Notes: generated by a model from the letters alone, not told the origin. Shown: positions 17,113 to 27,266, counted from the first letter of the stretch. The stretch is DNA of 64,000 nucleotides from Chloroflexota bacterium (GCA_002719425.1 PBHA01000010.1:124412-188411), one strand, 5' to 3'. Made by a program: numbers and translations.

Positions 17113-18252
17113 ATGTATAAGAGAATTAAATCTATAATTTGGGTCGGTGTGATGTTTTCGCTTTTGCTATTTGCAATGGCTTGTAATTCAGACAGTCCTC
17201 AATCAACATTTGACCCTCATGGCCCTATAGCTGAACTTCAAAAGAATTTATTTATGTTCACTTTTTGGATTGCCGTTGTTGTGTTCATTATAGTTGAAGG
17301 TGGAATAATATATCTCACATTCAAATATAGAAAGAAAGATGACAATTTACCTGTACAAACTCATGGGAATCTAAAACTTGAGATTACATGGACAATAATT
17401 CCAGCAATTATTGTTGTTATTATTGCAATTCCTACAGTCATAGCAATTTGGGAGACTCAAGTAATGCCCGAAGAGGAAGATTCTCTGGTAATTGAAGCAG
17501 TTGGACACCAATGGTGGTTTGAATTCAAATATCCAACAGAAGAGATAGTTACAGCAAATGAATTACATCTTCCCGAAGATAAAGACATAATTGTCAAAAT
17601 CGGATCTCAAGATGTACTTCATTCTTTTTGGATACCAAAAATAGCTGGTAAGGTAGATATGGTTCCTAATCACCAGAATCAGTTATATATTAAAGCAGAT
17701 GAACCTGGACTATATTATGGGCAATGTGCAGAATTCTGTGGGATAGTTCATGCAATGATGAGGTTCAGAGTTATCGTACATACTCAGGAAGATTATCAAA
17801 ATTGGTTGGATGAAATGAGAACACCACCTGCTAAATTAACTTCAGGATCAGACGAAGATGAAGGAAGAAAACTTTTTGTTGGAAACTGTAGTATGTGCCA
17901 TACTTATGATTCATACAAAAAAGGAGCCTATACTAAAGAAGTAACATCTCAATATAATCGATGGGAAGAATGGAAAAATGATAAGGAAAATTCTGCGATT
18001 GTGTCAGCACCAAATCTAACTCATTTTGGTAATAGAATAACTCTAGCAGCTGGAATCAAAGAAAATAATTTAGAAAATCTAATAAAATGGATTGAAAATC
18101 CAGATGAGATCAAAATTGGAACAAGGATGAAAAATCATGCTTCAATTTACAGAGATGGAAATGAACTCTCAAATGAGCAAATAAATCAAATAGCAAAATA
18201 TTTATTAAGTCTGAAGCCTTCTCAAGAAAGCTCAGCTACTTATAATAAATAA
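17113..18252 (+). CDS. coxB: Cytochrome c oxidase subunit II with fused cytochrome c domain (caa3 type)
   Basis: Accepts electrons at the CuA centre and passes them to subunit I. In order: a lipoprotein-type signal with lipobox A-M-A-C (Cys24), two membrane helices (about 43-70 and 90-113), and a cupredoxin domain with CuA ligands His170, Cys205, Cys209, His213 and Met216. A class I cytochrome c follows, with C-S-M-C-H (Cys259/262, His263) and a likely axial Met339. Between heme motif and axial Met there is an extra stretch of about 30 residues (265-297) rich in Lys, Glu and Trp. The fusion defines a caa3-type oxidase. Confidence 0.96.
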   Translation: MYKRIKSIIWVGVMFSLLLFAMACNSDSPQSTFDPHGPIAELQKNLFMFTFWIAVVVFIIVEGGIIYLTFKYRKKDDNLPVQTHGNLKLEITWTIIPAIIVVIIAIPTVIAIWETQVMPEEEDSLVIEAVGHQWWFEFKYPTEEIVTANELHLPEDKDIIVKIGSQDVLHSFWIPKIAGKVDMVPNHQNQLYIKADEPGLYYGQCAEFCGIVHAMMRFRVIVHTQEDYQNWLDEMRTPPAKLTSGSDEDEGRKLFVGNCSMCHTYDSYKKGAYTKEVTSQYNRWEEWKNDKENSAIVSAPNLTHFGNRITLAAGIKENNLENLIKWIENPDEIKIGTRMKNHASIYRDGNELSNEQINQIAKYLLSLKPSQESSATYNK

Positions 18253-18264
18253 AAGAGGTGTAAT

Positions 18265-20157
18265 TTGAGTACAATAAGTAAACCAAAACAATTTCAACTA
18301 CCAAGAATATTTCCAAGACCTATGTCGCATTACGGTATTTGGTCTTGGTTAGGCACAGTAGATCATAAAAAAATAGGTACTATGTATGGTGTAGTTTCCT
18401 TTTTTTGGTTCATTATGGGTGGAATTGAAGCTTTACTTATAAGAGTTCAACTTTCGCATGCTGAAGCGGAAATTATAAGCCCAGAACTATATAATCAACT
18501 ATTTACTATGCATGGAACAACCATGGTATTTTTAGTTGTAATGCCTCTTTCTGCCGCATTTTTCAACTGGTTGATTCCACTACAATTAGGAGCTAGAGAT
18601 GTAGCATTCCCAAGACTTAATGCACTAAGTCTATGGGTTTTTATATTCGGATCTATACTAATGAATATTAGTTGGTTTACAGGTGGAGCACCTAATGGTG
18701 GTTGGTTCGGATATCCTCCAAACTCTACAGTCCAATTCAATCCTGGTAATGGAATGACTTATTGGGTAATGGGACTGAACGTGCTTGGAATAGCATCAAT
18801 AGCTGCTGGATTAAACTTCATAGTAACCATAATAAATATGAGAGCCCCTGGAATGTCTCTGATGAAAATGCCTGTATTCACATGGATGACTTTCATTACT
18901 TCAATACTGATTGTACTAGCGCTTCCTGTTTTAGGTGTAGCTGGAATTCAAATGACAGCTGATAGAGTATATGGAACTAATTTTTTCAACTCTGAAGCAG
19001 GTGGAGATCCAATCTTTTGGCAACATATTTTTTGGTTATTCGGTCATCCTGAGGTATATATATTGATACTTCCTGCTATGGGAATTATTTCAGAAATTTT
19101 GCCTACTTTTGCCCGAAAACCTCTATTTGGTTATAGCTTCATAGTCTTCTCTGGTGCAGGTATTGGATTTATGGGATGGTTTGTATGGAGTCATCATATG
19201 TTTACTGTCGGTCTAGGTCCCGCTGCAAATACTGCCTTTACAATTTCTACTATGTTTATTGCTGTGCCTACTGGTGTAAAAATATTTAACTGGATGGCAA
19301 CTCTTTGGGGAGGATCGATAAGATTTACAACTTCTATGCTTTTTTCTATTGGTTTTATAGCGATGTTTACAATTGGTGGACTATCTGGAGTAACTCATGC
19401 AGTATCACCATCTGACGCTCAACAGCAGGATACTTACTACGTAGTTGCTCATTTCCATTATGTTTTGTTTGGAGGGGCTATTTTTGCGATATTCGCTGGA
19501 CTATATTTTTGGTGGCCTAAGTTTTTTGGATATTTCTTGAATGAGAAAATTGGAAAAGTTAATTTTATTCTTATGATGATTGGGTTTAATCTTCAGTTTG
19601 CTCCAATGCACTGGGTTGGTCTTGATGGTATGCCAAGAAGAATTTATACATATGCGGATAACATGGGGTGGGAAGTTTCCAACCTGGCTGCTACTTTTGG
19701 TGGATTTATAATTGCTGTAGCAGTTTCTTTATTTATATTCAACGTTATCTACTCAATGAAAAAAAGAGAGGTTGCATCTGGTGACCCTTGGGATGGAAGA
19801 ACTTTAGAGTGGTCTATTTCATCACCTCCACCACACTATAATTTTGCAAAACTTCCAGAAGTATCTCATATAGATGATTGGTGGTACAAGAAATATCCTA
19901 GTCTTTTAGAAGGTAGCCCAAAAGGATCTCTAGAACCAAAAGCTAAAGTCGAAGACACTTCAAAAGTTAATGAAGATGATATTCACCTACCTGATTTATC
20001 TTATTATCCTTTATTTATAGGAATAGGATTGTCACTAGCAGCTCTAGGTGTTATGTACACTTATGCTTTAGTAACAATAGGATTAATATTAGTTTTTTGG
20101 GGTTCTATAGGATGGTCGACTGAGCCTGTAAACGAACCTCACGATAGTCATCATTAG
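18265..20157 (+). CDS. coxA: Cytochrome c oxidase subunit I (A1-type heme-copper oxidase)
   Basis: Catalytic subunit that reduces O2 and pumps protons. Metal ligands are all visible: His83 and His397 for the low-spin heme, His395 for heme a3, and His261, His310 and His311 for CuB. Tyr265 in the G-H-P-E-V-Y motif can form the His-Tyr cross-link. Glu263 in the same motif marks an A1-type oxidase. The 630-residue protein has extra C-terminal helices (about 565-610) beyond the twelve core helices. The start is a TTG preceded by AGAGGTG; no nearer ATG fits. It lies 12 bases after coxB. Confidence 0.97.
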   Translation: MSTISKPKQFQLPRIFPRPMSHYGIWSWLGTVDHKKIGTMYGVVSFFWFIMGGIEALLIRVQLSHAEAEIISPELYNQLFTMHGTTMVFLVVMPLSAAFFNWLIPLQLGARDVAFPRLNALSLWVFIFGSILMNISWFTGGAPNGGWFGYPPNSTVQFNPGNGMTYWVMGLNVLGIASIAAGLNFIVTIINMRAPGMSLMKMPVFTWMTFITSILIVLALPVLGVAGIQMTADRVYGTNFFNSEAGGDPIFWQHIFWLFGHPEVYILILPAMGIISEILPTFARKPLFGYSFIVFSGAGIGFMGWFVWSHHMFTVGLGPAANTAFTISTMFIAVPTGVKIFNWMATLWGGSIRFTTSMLFSIGFIAMFTIGGLSGVTHAVSPSDAQQQDTYYVVAHFHYVLFGGAIFAIFAGLYFWWPKFFGYFLNEKIGKVNFILMMIGFNLQFAPMHWVGLDGMPRRIYTYADNMGWEVSNLAATFGGFIIAVAVSLFIFNVIYSMKKREVASGDPWDGRTLEWSISSPPPHYNFAKLPEVSHIDDWWYKKYPSLLEGSPKGSLEPKAKVEDTSKVNEDDIHLPDLSYYPLFIGIGLSLAALGVMYTYALVTIGLILVFWGSIGWSTEPVNEPHDSHH

Positions 20158-20169
20158 AAAGAAGGAATA

Positions 20170-20820
20170 ATGTCAAGCGATAATGTAACAATACACCACG
20201 GTGAAGAGATAAATAACTCTACTGGAGTTAGTAATAAAAAATTGCTAATGTGGGCTTTTCTAGGTTCAGATGTAATGTTTTTTGGAACCTTCATTGGAAC
20301 TTTCATGGCTTATAGAAATAAAAGTTTAAATGGTCCTTACCCAGCAGATACACTTGATATACCTATAACTACAGTTAGTACATTTGTGCTCCTAATGAGC
20401 TCATTAGGAATTGTTTTAGCATTACATTACTTAAAAGAATCTAAAATGGGATTAGCTAAATTTTGGTTGTTTGCTGTAATAGTAATGGGATTAATCTTCA
20501 TGGGTTTTCAAGTTTATGAATTTAGCCATTTTGCTCATATTGGAATGACACCACAGGTCAATTTATTTGGATCTACCTTCTTTACACTTACAAGTTTACA
20601 TGGAGCTCATGTTTCATTAGGAATATTATGGCTTGGATTCCTACTATATAACGAATTCAATGGGAATTTGACTAGTGATAATGCTGTTGATTTAGAAATT
20701 GCAGGACTTTATTGGCATTTCGTTGATATTGTATGGATTATTATTTTTGGATTATTATACTTAATAACGGCTGGTGATGGAGTTCCTCCAGGTGGAATAC
20801 CATGGGAAGCTGTACACTAA
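20170..20820 (+). CDS. coxC: Cytochrome c oxidase subunit III
   Basis: A 216-residue membrane protein with about six to seven helices. Family signs include W-A-F-L-G-S-D-V-M-F-F-G, the F-Q-V-Y-E-F segment, T-S-L-H-G-A-H-V and the C-terminal Y-W-H-F-V-D-I-V-W-I. It stabilises the oxygen-reducing core and proton uptake. It is part of coxBACD, 12 bases after coxA, with a GAAGGA ribosome site. Confidence 0.95.
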   Translation: MSSDNVTIHHGEEINNSTGVSNKKLLMWAFLGSDVMFFGTFIGTFMAYRNKSLNGPYPADTLDIPITTVSTFVLLMSSLGIVLALHYLKESKMGLAKFWLFAVIVMGLIFMGFQVYEFSHFAHIGMTPQVNLFGSTFFTLTSLHGAHVSLGILWLGFLLYNEFNGNLTSDNAVDLEIAGLYWHFVDIVWIIIFGLLYLITAGDGVPPGGIPWEAVH

Positions 20821-20835
20821 AAAGGAGTAATAAAA

Positions 20836-21273
20836 GTGTCTTTCTTTAAAGATTTATTTCATCATGATGGAAATGGGTGGTGGAAAATACCAAAAACATC
20901 AGAAGCTGAAGCAAACCCTCAAAACGAACACCCGTTTGGAAGTTTTGTACAAAAATCAAAAGATTTTATGGTATGGATCACATCAGGTAAAGGTCACGCA
21001 GGCCCAACATACTACTGGGTTATTGCTATAATCCTTGGAGCAATAACTCTTGTTGAAGTTTGGTGGTTTGAACAAGAAGGTCTAAGATATATTTTAGTTC
21101 CTGCAATGCTTGGATTCTCTCTCATAAAGTTTGTTTTAGTTGTCGCCTTTTTTATGCATCTAAGATTTGATCATAAATTGTTCTCATATATATTTGTAAC
21201 ATGTATGGTGATAGGTATTTTTATATTTTCATTATTTATTCTTTTATCAGCATTTCATGGTTTTGGTGGATAA
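20836..21273 (+). CDS. coxD: Cytochrome c oxidase subunit IV family protein
   Basis: A 145-residue protein. A soluble N-terminal part of about 55 residues is followed by three helices (about 60-80, 85-112 and 120-142). The motif F-V-L-V-V-A-F-F-M-H-L-R-F-D is typical of the small subunit IV / CtaF of caa3 oxidases. It starts with GTG behind AAAGGAG. Position and size fit the oxidase operon. Confidence 0.88.
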   Translation: MSFFKDLFHHDGNGWWKIPKTSEAEANPQNEHPFGSFVQKSKDFMVWITSGKGHAGPTYYWVIAIILGAITLVEVWWFEQEGLRYILVPAMLGFSLIKFVLVVAFFMHLRFDHKLFSYIFVTCMVIGIFIFSLFILLSAFHGFGG

Positions 21274-21288
21274 TCAGAAAAAGATAAA

Positions 21289-22128
21289 TTGAATAATGAA
21301 ATATCAGCAATAGATTTCTTTCTAAAGTGGAGCACTAATTCTACTCTGTTCTTTTTTTTAATGACTGCCTTTACTATATATACAATTGGTTCTTATAAAT
21401 TAATTAGTAATAATAAATCTAAGGGGCAAATTATAAGATTTCTAAGAGGATTTCTTGCCTATATTTTTTTATTTGTTGCTCTTATTGGACCTTTTGGGCA
21501 ATTTGAAGAAACATTTTGGGTTCATATGATCCAACACCTCATTATGATTATGATTGTACCTCCTTTATTACTTTCTAGTTTAGTATTTTCTGCAAATATT
21601 TGGTTTTTCCCAAGAGTAATAAGAATTGGTATAGCTGATTACATAAGACCCCATAGTATTATAAGAAGATTTTTAGGTAAAATAACTTCTCCCAAATTTA
21701 CGTTGGTTTTTTATGTGATTTCTCTATGGACTTGGCATCTTCCTATTTTTTTTAATCTAGCTTTGAATTTTGACTTGATTCACTACAGTGAGCATTTCTT
21801 TTTTTTCATTAGCGGTATTTTATTTTGGTGGCCCGTTATAGGTTTAAGTATTGGATCAAAAAAAATAAATCTAGCTCTAAGAATGGTTTATTTATTGCTA
21901 GCTGTGACACCAACTGCTGTTGTAGCTGCCTTTATAACTCTTGCTGACGGAGTGATTTATGGTGAAAATGTACCTAGATTATTTGGGATAGAAGCAATAG
22001 AAGATCAAAAAATAGGAGGGTTGATAATGTGGTTACCTGGAAATGCTATTTTCTTAGGAACCTTAGCAGTACTCTTTTTTAAATGGTCGTACAAGCAAAC
22101 AATAAACTCAAGAAAATATAATAGTTAA
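21289..22128 (+). CDS. ctaG: caa3-type cytochrome oxidase assembly factor CtaG
   Basis: A 279-residue membrane protein of the caa3_CtaG family (PF09678), unrelated to the CuB-inserting CtaG of proteobacteria. It has seven hydrophobic segments and conserved histidines in H-M-I-Q-H-L-I-M and W-T-W-H-L-P. It is needed for active caa3 oxidase in Gram-positive bacteria. The start appears to be TTG. The last four bases overlap the convergent gene at 22125. Confidence 0.9.
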   Translation: MNNEISAIDFFLKWSTNSTLFFFLMTAFTIYTIGSYKLISNNKSKGQIIRFLRGFLAYIFLFVALIGPFGQFEETFWVHMIQHLIMIMIVPPLLLSSLVFSANIWFFPRVIRIGIADYIRPHSIIRRFLGKITSPKFTLVFYVISLWTWHLPIFFNLALNFDLIHYSEHFFFFISGILFWWPVIGLSIGSKKINLALRMVYLLLAVTPTAVVAAFITLADGVIYGENVPRLFGIEAIEDQKIGGLIMWLPGNAIFLGTLAVLFFKWSYKQTINSRKYNS

Positions 22129-22556
22129 ACCTGTTTCTTTATAAAATATTCATTTTCTGATTTGAGCATTTCAGAAATAGTATCTTTGGTGTAAGATTTG
22201 AGATAAATAACAGTAGCCCAAGCAATCTTAAGTTTTTCTTCCATTTGAGAAATTGTCATTCCTTTATTCTCATTAAGGATAAGAATTCTAAAAACAGCTT
22301 CAATAAGTGATGTTCCTGGTAGGACAAATTTCTTTAGCAAATGGTCATCTGACTTTTCTTCAAGATCATTATCTATATCCTTTGCTTTGGCTAACAACTC
22401 TTTTGTTGATAATGATAGAAGACTTTTTCTCTCAGAAAGATCAAAAAACTTTTCAATTATTATGAAATTAATAGATAATTCTGATTTTTCATATGCTTCA
22501 AAATCAATAATAAATTTATCTTCAGTTTTTATTTCTTCTTTTCCACCTGTTGTCAT
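22125..22556 (-). CDS. Hypothetical protein, possible winged-helix C-terminus
   Basis: I do not recognise this 143-residue protein. It is charged and soluble, without signal or membrane helix. The C-terminal half (about 78-138) alternates helices in a way compatible with a winged helix (A-V-F-R-I-L-I-L...G-M-T-I-S-Q-M-E-E-K-L), but that is inference. It lies 12 bases downstream of moeA on the same strand, so it is probably the last gene of pheST-moeA. Its 3' end overlaps ctaG by four bases. Confidence 0.6.
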   Translation of the reverse strand: MTTGGKEEIKTEDKFIIDFEAYEKSELSINFIIIEKFFDLSERKSLLSLSTKELLAKAKDIDNDLEEKSDDHLLKKFVLPGTSLIEAVFRILILNENKGMTISQMEEKLKIAWATVIYLKSYTKDTISEMLKSENEYFIKKQV

Positions 22557-22568
22557 ATCAATACCTTT

Positions 22569-23861
22569 TCAGTTTAGTATTTCGGAAATATCTTCATTCC
22601 AACCAAACATTTCTACATCAATTTTTTGATCCTTCTTAAGTATATCAGTTCCTGAAGGGCAAATAGCTAAGCCGTTTGATAGGAACATTGATGTTAATAC
22701 ACCAGAACTTTGATTTTTTAAAGGAGTTGCAGTAACATTTGAACCTTCTCTGGAAACCTTAACTCTTGCATATAGTCTTCTCCCATCATAATTTTGAATA
22801 TCTGCAGTTAGGATAGCCTTAATAATGGGACGGTGCTTGATTTTTTTTCCACTCATCTTATCGATTGCATATCTACCAAACTTTTCAAAAGCAATCATAG
22901 CACTCACAGGATTACCAGGGAGGCCTATCAAAGGTATCTTCCTATCATCAATATCTATATGACCAAATGCAAGTGGCTTAGCAGGCCTCATATTTACAGA
23001 CCAAAAGTTCATATCTCCATTTTTATTTAGAACATCCTTAACAACATCATAATCCCCTTTAGATACTCCAGCAGAAGTTACAATCAGATCAACATCAGAA
23101 AAATTATTTATTTTTTTTTCTAAATCTTCAATGGTATCTAGGGAATGTGTCTGAGATATTGTTTCTGCTCCAAATAACTCTGATAAAGATGCAATTGTTG
23201 AAGAGTTTGAATTATATATCTTTCCTTTTTCTAGTTTATTCCCAGGTTCAACTAATTCGTTTCCTGTGGATAAAATACCTATTTTGGGTTTTCGAAAAAC
23301 AGTAATTTGATCATAACCGATAGATGCAAGAACACCTATTACAGCAGGTGATATTTCGGTGCCTTTGATGATTATTTTGTCACCTTCAGAAATATCTTCT
23401 CCGCATTTTCTAATATTTTCGAAATTTTCTGCATCAATTTTTATACCTATTTTTTTGGATGATTTTGAGAAATTTTCATCGGTATCTTCAAATGGAATAA
23501 CAGCATTTGCTCCATGGGGTACAGGAGCTCCTGTCATAATTCTAGAAGCTTGGCCTGAAGATATAGGCAATCTTGGAAGATTCCCTGCCGCAATCTCTTC
23601 CACAACTTCTAAGTAAACAATATTATTACTTGAAGCATTTTTAACATCTTCCAATAGAACAGCATAACCATCCATAGCAGAATTATCCCAAGGAGGTACG
23701 CTTATTTTAGAAACTATGTCTTTAGAAATAACATAACCAAGGCTATCTTTTATATTCACGTTTATTTCTTCTAAAGGTTTAAAAACAGATAATATTTTTT
23801 CTCTTGCTTCCTCAACAGAAAGCATATCAGCATGATAATGTGATTTTCTCTTTTTTGGCAT
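22569..23861 (-). CDS. moeA: Molybdopterin molybdotransferase
   Basis: Inserts molybdate into adenylylated molybdopterin. The 430-residue protein shows P-P-W-D-N-S-A-M-D-G-Y-A-V, the G-A-P-V-P-x-G-A-N-A-V segment, the S-x-G-x-S-K-G-D-Y-D motif of the MoeA/MogA domain and G-L-P-G-N-P-V-S-A. All four MoeA domains appear to be present. Its ATG shares one base with the pheT stop (TAATG), so it is translationally coupled to a tRNA synthetase rather than to the moaA/moaC cluster. Confidence 0.96.
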   Translation of the reverse strand: MPKKRKSHYHADMLSVEEAREKILSVFKPLEEINVNIKDSLGYVISKDIVSKISVPPWDNSAMDGYAVLLEDVKNASSNNIVYLEVVEEIAAGNLPRLPISSGQASRIMTGAPVPHGANAVIPFEDTDENFSKSSKKIGIKIDAENFENIRKCGEDISEGDKIIIKGTEISPAVIGVLASIGYDQITVFRKPKIGILSTGNELVEPGNKLEKGKIYNSNSSTIASLSELFGAETISQTHSLDTIEDLEKKINNFSDVDLIVTSAGVSKGDYDVVKDVLNKNGDMNFWSVNMRPAKPLAFGHIDIDDRKIPLIGLPGNPVSAMIAFEKFGRYAIDKMSGKKIKHRPIIKAILTADIQNYDGRRLYARVKVSREGSNVTATPLKNQSSGVLTSMFLSNGLAICPSGTDILKKDQKIDVEMFGWNEDISEILN

Positions 23862-26251
23862 TATTGCTCTCTGATGTAAATTCCTAATGTTTTTTCAAGT
23901 TTAACTAAAATATTTTTCTCAATTTTTTCAAGTTTTTTTGATGATAAAGTTTCATTAGGGGATTGATAATTTACTCTAATAGAAATACTTCGTTTTCCTT
24001 CTGGAATTTCATCTCCTTCATAAATATCAAAAATCAAACAATCTTCAACCAAATTTTCAGAATAAACAATCTTTTCAATTTGCGAAAAATTTACATTTCT
24101 ATCTATGATTAGTGACAAGTCTCTGTGGGCCTGAGGATATTGAGAGAAATCTTTATAAACAAATTTATCTTGACATCTAATGATTTTTGATAGATCTATT
24201 TCAAAAGCTATTACTTCCGAAGATGAAAAATTATTTATTTCGATCGTTTCTTTTGATAATTCACCCATACAACCAATATTTTCATCTATGTTACGATTAT
24301 AAATTAATGAGGATTTTTCAGAAAATAATTTATCATCATATTCTTTTACTTCAAAATCAAAATTAAGATTTTTAGAAAGCATTTCCAATATACCTTTGAT
24401 ATCAAAATAATCTAGTTTAGAAGATTCTGAATTCAAAGAAATTTCCTGTCTTGGTCCAGTTAATATTGCTGACAACATCGTTTTTTCAACGACTTTTGAT
24501 TCCAACTCAAAAAAAACATTACCTATCTCAAAAAGCTTTATGGGACCTTTCCAATTATTAGAATTTCTAGAAGCAGCAGAAATAAGGGAAGGAATAAGGC
24601 TTTTTCTGAGTACTGAATATTCTTTAGAAATTGGATTCGACAAGGTTATTTTTTCTCCTAAATCAAATAAATTTGGAGTAAAAGAGAGTTGTTTTTCTGA
24701 GATTGCAGAATAAGAAATTGATTCAGATAATCCAGCTCCAACCATAAGGTCTTGAGAAATATACTTGATATCTAAAGATCTATTCGGTTCCCATCTTGGC
24801 ACACTCCCAGACAGGTATGTTAGTGGAATTTCATCATACCCTATTATCCTAGCTATCTCTTCATGAATATCTTCTGGAATCTGAATATCTGTCCTCCAAA
24901 AAGGTCTATTTATTGCCCAAACTTCCTTATTGTGATCAAATGTAAACTGAAAGTTTAAGTTATTTAGAGTTTGATCAATTTGTTTATTTGGAATATCTAA
25001 ACCTAGATGATTTTTTAACTTATTCTTATAAAGAATTATTTTTTCATCATTTGTTTTTGAAGGAAAGTTATCTTGAATTTTCTGATCAATATTACCCCCT
25101 GCAAGCTCAACGATTAAATCAGCAGCTCTAGAAAGTCCATAAATTGCAAGTTTAGGGTCAAGATTTCTTTCAAAACGCATTGAAGCTTCAGTGGATAATC
25201 CCAATTTTTTTGAGGTAGATCTTATTTTTGAAGAATTGAAATTTGCAGCCTCTAAAAACACATTAGTAGTATTTGAAGATATCTCTGAACTTTGACCTCC
25301 CATGATTCCAGCCAAACCAATTGGTCTTTTATTATCAGCAATTACTATGCTGTCTTCTGGGAGTTCTCTACTTTCACCATCTAGAGTAAGTATTTTTTCT
25401 CTAGCTTTTGATTTTCTAACATATATTTTATCCCCGCTAATCTTGTCATAATCAAAAGCATGAAGTGGTTGACCTAGTTCAAACATTACATAATTAGTTA
25501 TATCTACAACATTATTTATTGGTCTTTCGCCGATAGAAATTAATCTTTTCTTTAGCCAATCAGGAGATTCTTGAATTTTTACAGACTCAATACGAATCCC
25601 CGTATACCTATTACAAATTTCTTTATCTAAAATTTCTATGGTTGAGGTGTTTTCATCTGAAGGATAGTTTACTTTGTAATCAAAATTTAATTTCTGAGAA
25701 TATTTTGCAGACAAATCTCTAGCTAGCCCAATGATAGAAAGACAATCTACTCTATTTGGTGTTACATCAATTTCCAAAACAGTCTCCGCAAAATAATCAC
25801 TAATTGATGATCCCAATCTATAATCATTTGGTAAGACCATTATTCCATCATGATCATCACTTATTCCTAATTCTTTTTCAGAGCAAATCATACCTTCAGA
25901 TATTTCTCCTCTGATTTTTGATTTTTTTATCTCAAAAAAATCATTATTTGTAGGATCTGGCAGTTTAGTACCCACAGTTGCAAGAAATATTTTTTGACCC
26001 TCTTGAATATTTGGTGCCCCACAAACAACATTTAGTATATTTTTACCATCATCAATTTTAGTCAATTGAAGTTTATCTGCATTTGGATGGGGTGTTATTT
26101 CTTTGATTTCAGCTACAATAACTCCAGGAATTTCTCCAGAGGTAATTACATCCTCCACTTCGTTGCCAATCATAGTTAATGTTTCTGCTATTTCATCAGC
26201 AGATTTATTAATTGTTACGTATTCTTTCAGCCAGTTTATTGATAATTTCAT
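23861..26251 (-). CDS. pheT: Phenylalanine--tRNA ligase beta subunit
   Basis: Charges tRNA-Phe together with PheS. At 796 residues it has the normal bacterial layout: N-terminal B1 and the tRNA-binding B2 fold (V-A-E-I-K-E-I-T-P-H-P-N-A-D-K-L), the B3/B4 editing domain, B5, the catalytic-like B6/B7 core and a C-terminal FDX-ACB domain (F-S-Q-Y-P-Q-A-H-R-D-L-S). The ATG at 26251 gives the standard M-K-L-S-I-N-W-L-K start; an upstream TTG at 26266 would overlap pheS. Confidence 0.97.
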   Translation of the reverse strand: MKLSINWLKEYVTINKSADEIAETLTMIGNEVEDVITSGEIPGVIVAEIKEITPHPNADKLQLTKIDDGKNILNVVCGAPNIQEGQKIFLATVGTKLPDPTNNDFFEIKKSKIRGEISEGMICSEKELGISDDHDGIMVLPNDYRLGSSISDYFAETVLEIDVTPNRVDCLSIIGLARDLSAKYSQKLNFDYKVNYPSDENTSTIEILDKEICNRYTGIRIESVKIQESPDWLKKRLISIGERPINNVVDITNYVMFELGQPLHAFDYDKISGDKIYVRKSKAREKILTLDGESRELPEDSIVIADNKRPIGLAGIMGGQSSEISSNTTNVFLEAANFNSSKIRSTSKKLGLSTEASMRFERNLDPKLAIYGLSRAADLIVELAGGNIDQKIQDNFPSKTNDEKIILYKNKLKNHLGLDIPNKQIDQTLNNLNFQFTFDHNKEVWAINRPFWRTDIQIPEDIHEEIARIIGYDEIPLTYLSGSVPRWEPNRSLDIKYISQDLMVGAGLSESISYSAISEKQLSFTPNLFDLGEKITLSNPISKEYSVLRKSLIPSLISAASRNSNNWKGPIKLFEIGNVFFELESKVVEKTMLSAILTGPRQEISLNSESSKLDYFDIKGILEMLSKNLNFDFEVKEYDDKLFSEKSSLIYNRNIDENIGCMGELSKETIEINNFSSSEVIAFEIDLSKIIRCQDKFVYKDFSQYPQAHRDLSLIIDRNVNFSQIEKIVYSENLVEDCLIFDIYEGDEIPEGKRSISIRVNYQSPNETLSSKKLEKIEKNILVKLEKTLGIYIREQ

Positions 26252-26255
26252 AAAA

Positions 26256-27266
26256 TCAATTGACAAATTGACTTAGAAATCTCAAGTCATTCGCGTGAAA
26301 ATTTCTAATATCTTTTATTTTATTTTTTAACATTGAAACCCTTTCAGGTCCTATACCAAATGCGAAACCACTGTACTCATTTGGATCATATCCCACTCCA
26401 GTAAGCACCTTTGGATGAACCATTCCGGCACCAAGAATTTCTATCCATCGTCCTTCCCATAAAATAGACATATCTACTCCTGGTTCAACAAAAGGAAAAA
26501 AATCACATCTAAATCTAACTTCTTGATCTGAACCGAAAATTTTTCTTGCCATCTGATATAAAGTCCCTTTTAATTCTGAAAAAGAAATATTTTTATCTAT
26601 TGCAAGGCCTTCTATCTGATGAAACTCCCACTCATGAGTAGCATCAGTTGCTTCATATCTGTAACATTTTCCAGGTACTACAACTCTTATTGGAGGTGTA
26701 TTTTTTTCCATAATTCTTGCTTGCATTGGTGAAGTATGTGTTCTAAGCAAATAATTATTTTCATTATCATTTAAATTTAGCCAAATCGTATCCCATTGAT
26801 CTCTGGCAGGATGGTCGTCAGGTATGTTTAATAGATCGAAATTATACTTTTCTGTTTCAATCTCATTGCCTTCATATATCTGAAATCCCATTGATCTAAA
26901 AGCATCACATATTTCTCTAATAATTAATGTGGTTGGATGTAAGGTACCATGCGAAATTGCTCTCCCTGGTAGTGTTATATCAAAATTATCTGCATTATGT
27001 TTTGCATGAGAGTAACTATCGTTTACCGAGTCAAATATAGAATTTAGATCATTCTTTAATTGATTAAGTTTTGGCCCTATTATTCTTTTTTCATCTGGGG
27101 AAATATCTTTCATGACTTTCATCAAAGAAGATAATTCACCGTTTCTTCCTAAAAACTTAATTCTCCAATCCTCAAGATCCGTTTTTTTTGAAATAGTACT
27201 AATTTCCTCAGAGGCAGATTTTTTTAGATTTTCAATATTTTTGAGTATAGATTCAGTATTTTTCAA
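26256..27266 (-). CDS. pheS: Phenylalanine--tRNA ligase alpha subunit
   Basis: Catalytic subunit of PheRS, 336 residues. It has an N-terminal coiled coil (about 1-85) and class II synthetase motifs: motif 2 in Y-R-Y-E-A-T-D-A-T-H (with F-H-Q-I-E-G) and motif 3 in G-F-A-F-G-I-G-P-E-R-V. The G-A-G-M-V-H-P-K-V-L block is typical. It heads the minus-strand operon pheS-pheT-moeA. Confidence 0.97.
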   Translation of the reverse strand: MKNTESILKNIENLKKSASEEISTISKKTDLEDWRIKFLGRNGELSSLMKVMKDISPDEKRIIGPKLNQLKNDLNSIFDSVNDSYSHAKHNADNFDITLPGRAISHGTLHPTTLIIREICDAFRSMGFQIYEGNEIETEKYNFDLLNIPDDHPARDQWDTIWLNLNDNENNYLLRTHTSPMQARIMEKNTPPIRVVVPGKCYRYEATDATHEWEFHQIEGLAIDKNISFSELKGTLYQMARKIFGSDQEVRFRCDFFPFVEPGVDMSILWEGRWIEILGAGMVHPKVLTGVGYDPNEYSGFAFGIGPERVSMLKNKIKDIRNFHANDLRFLSQFVN

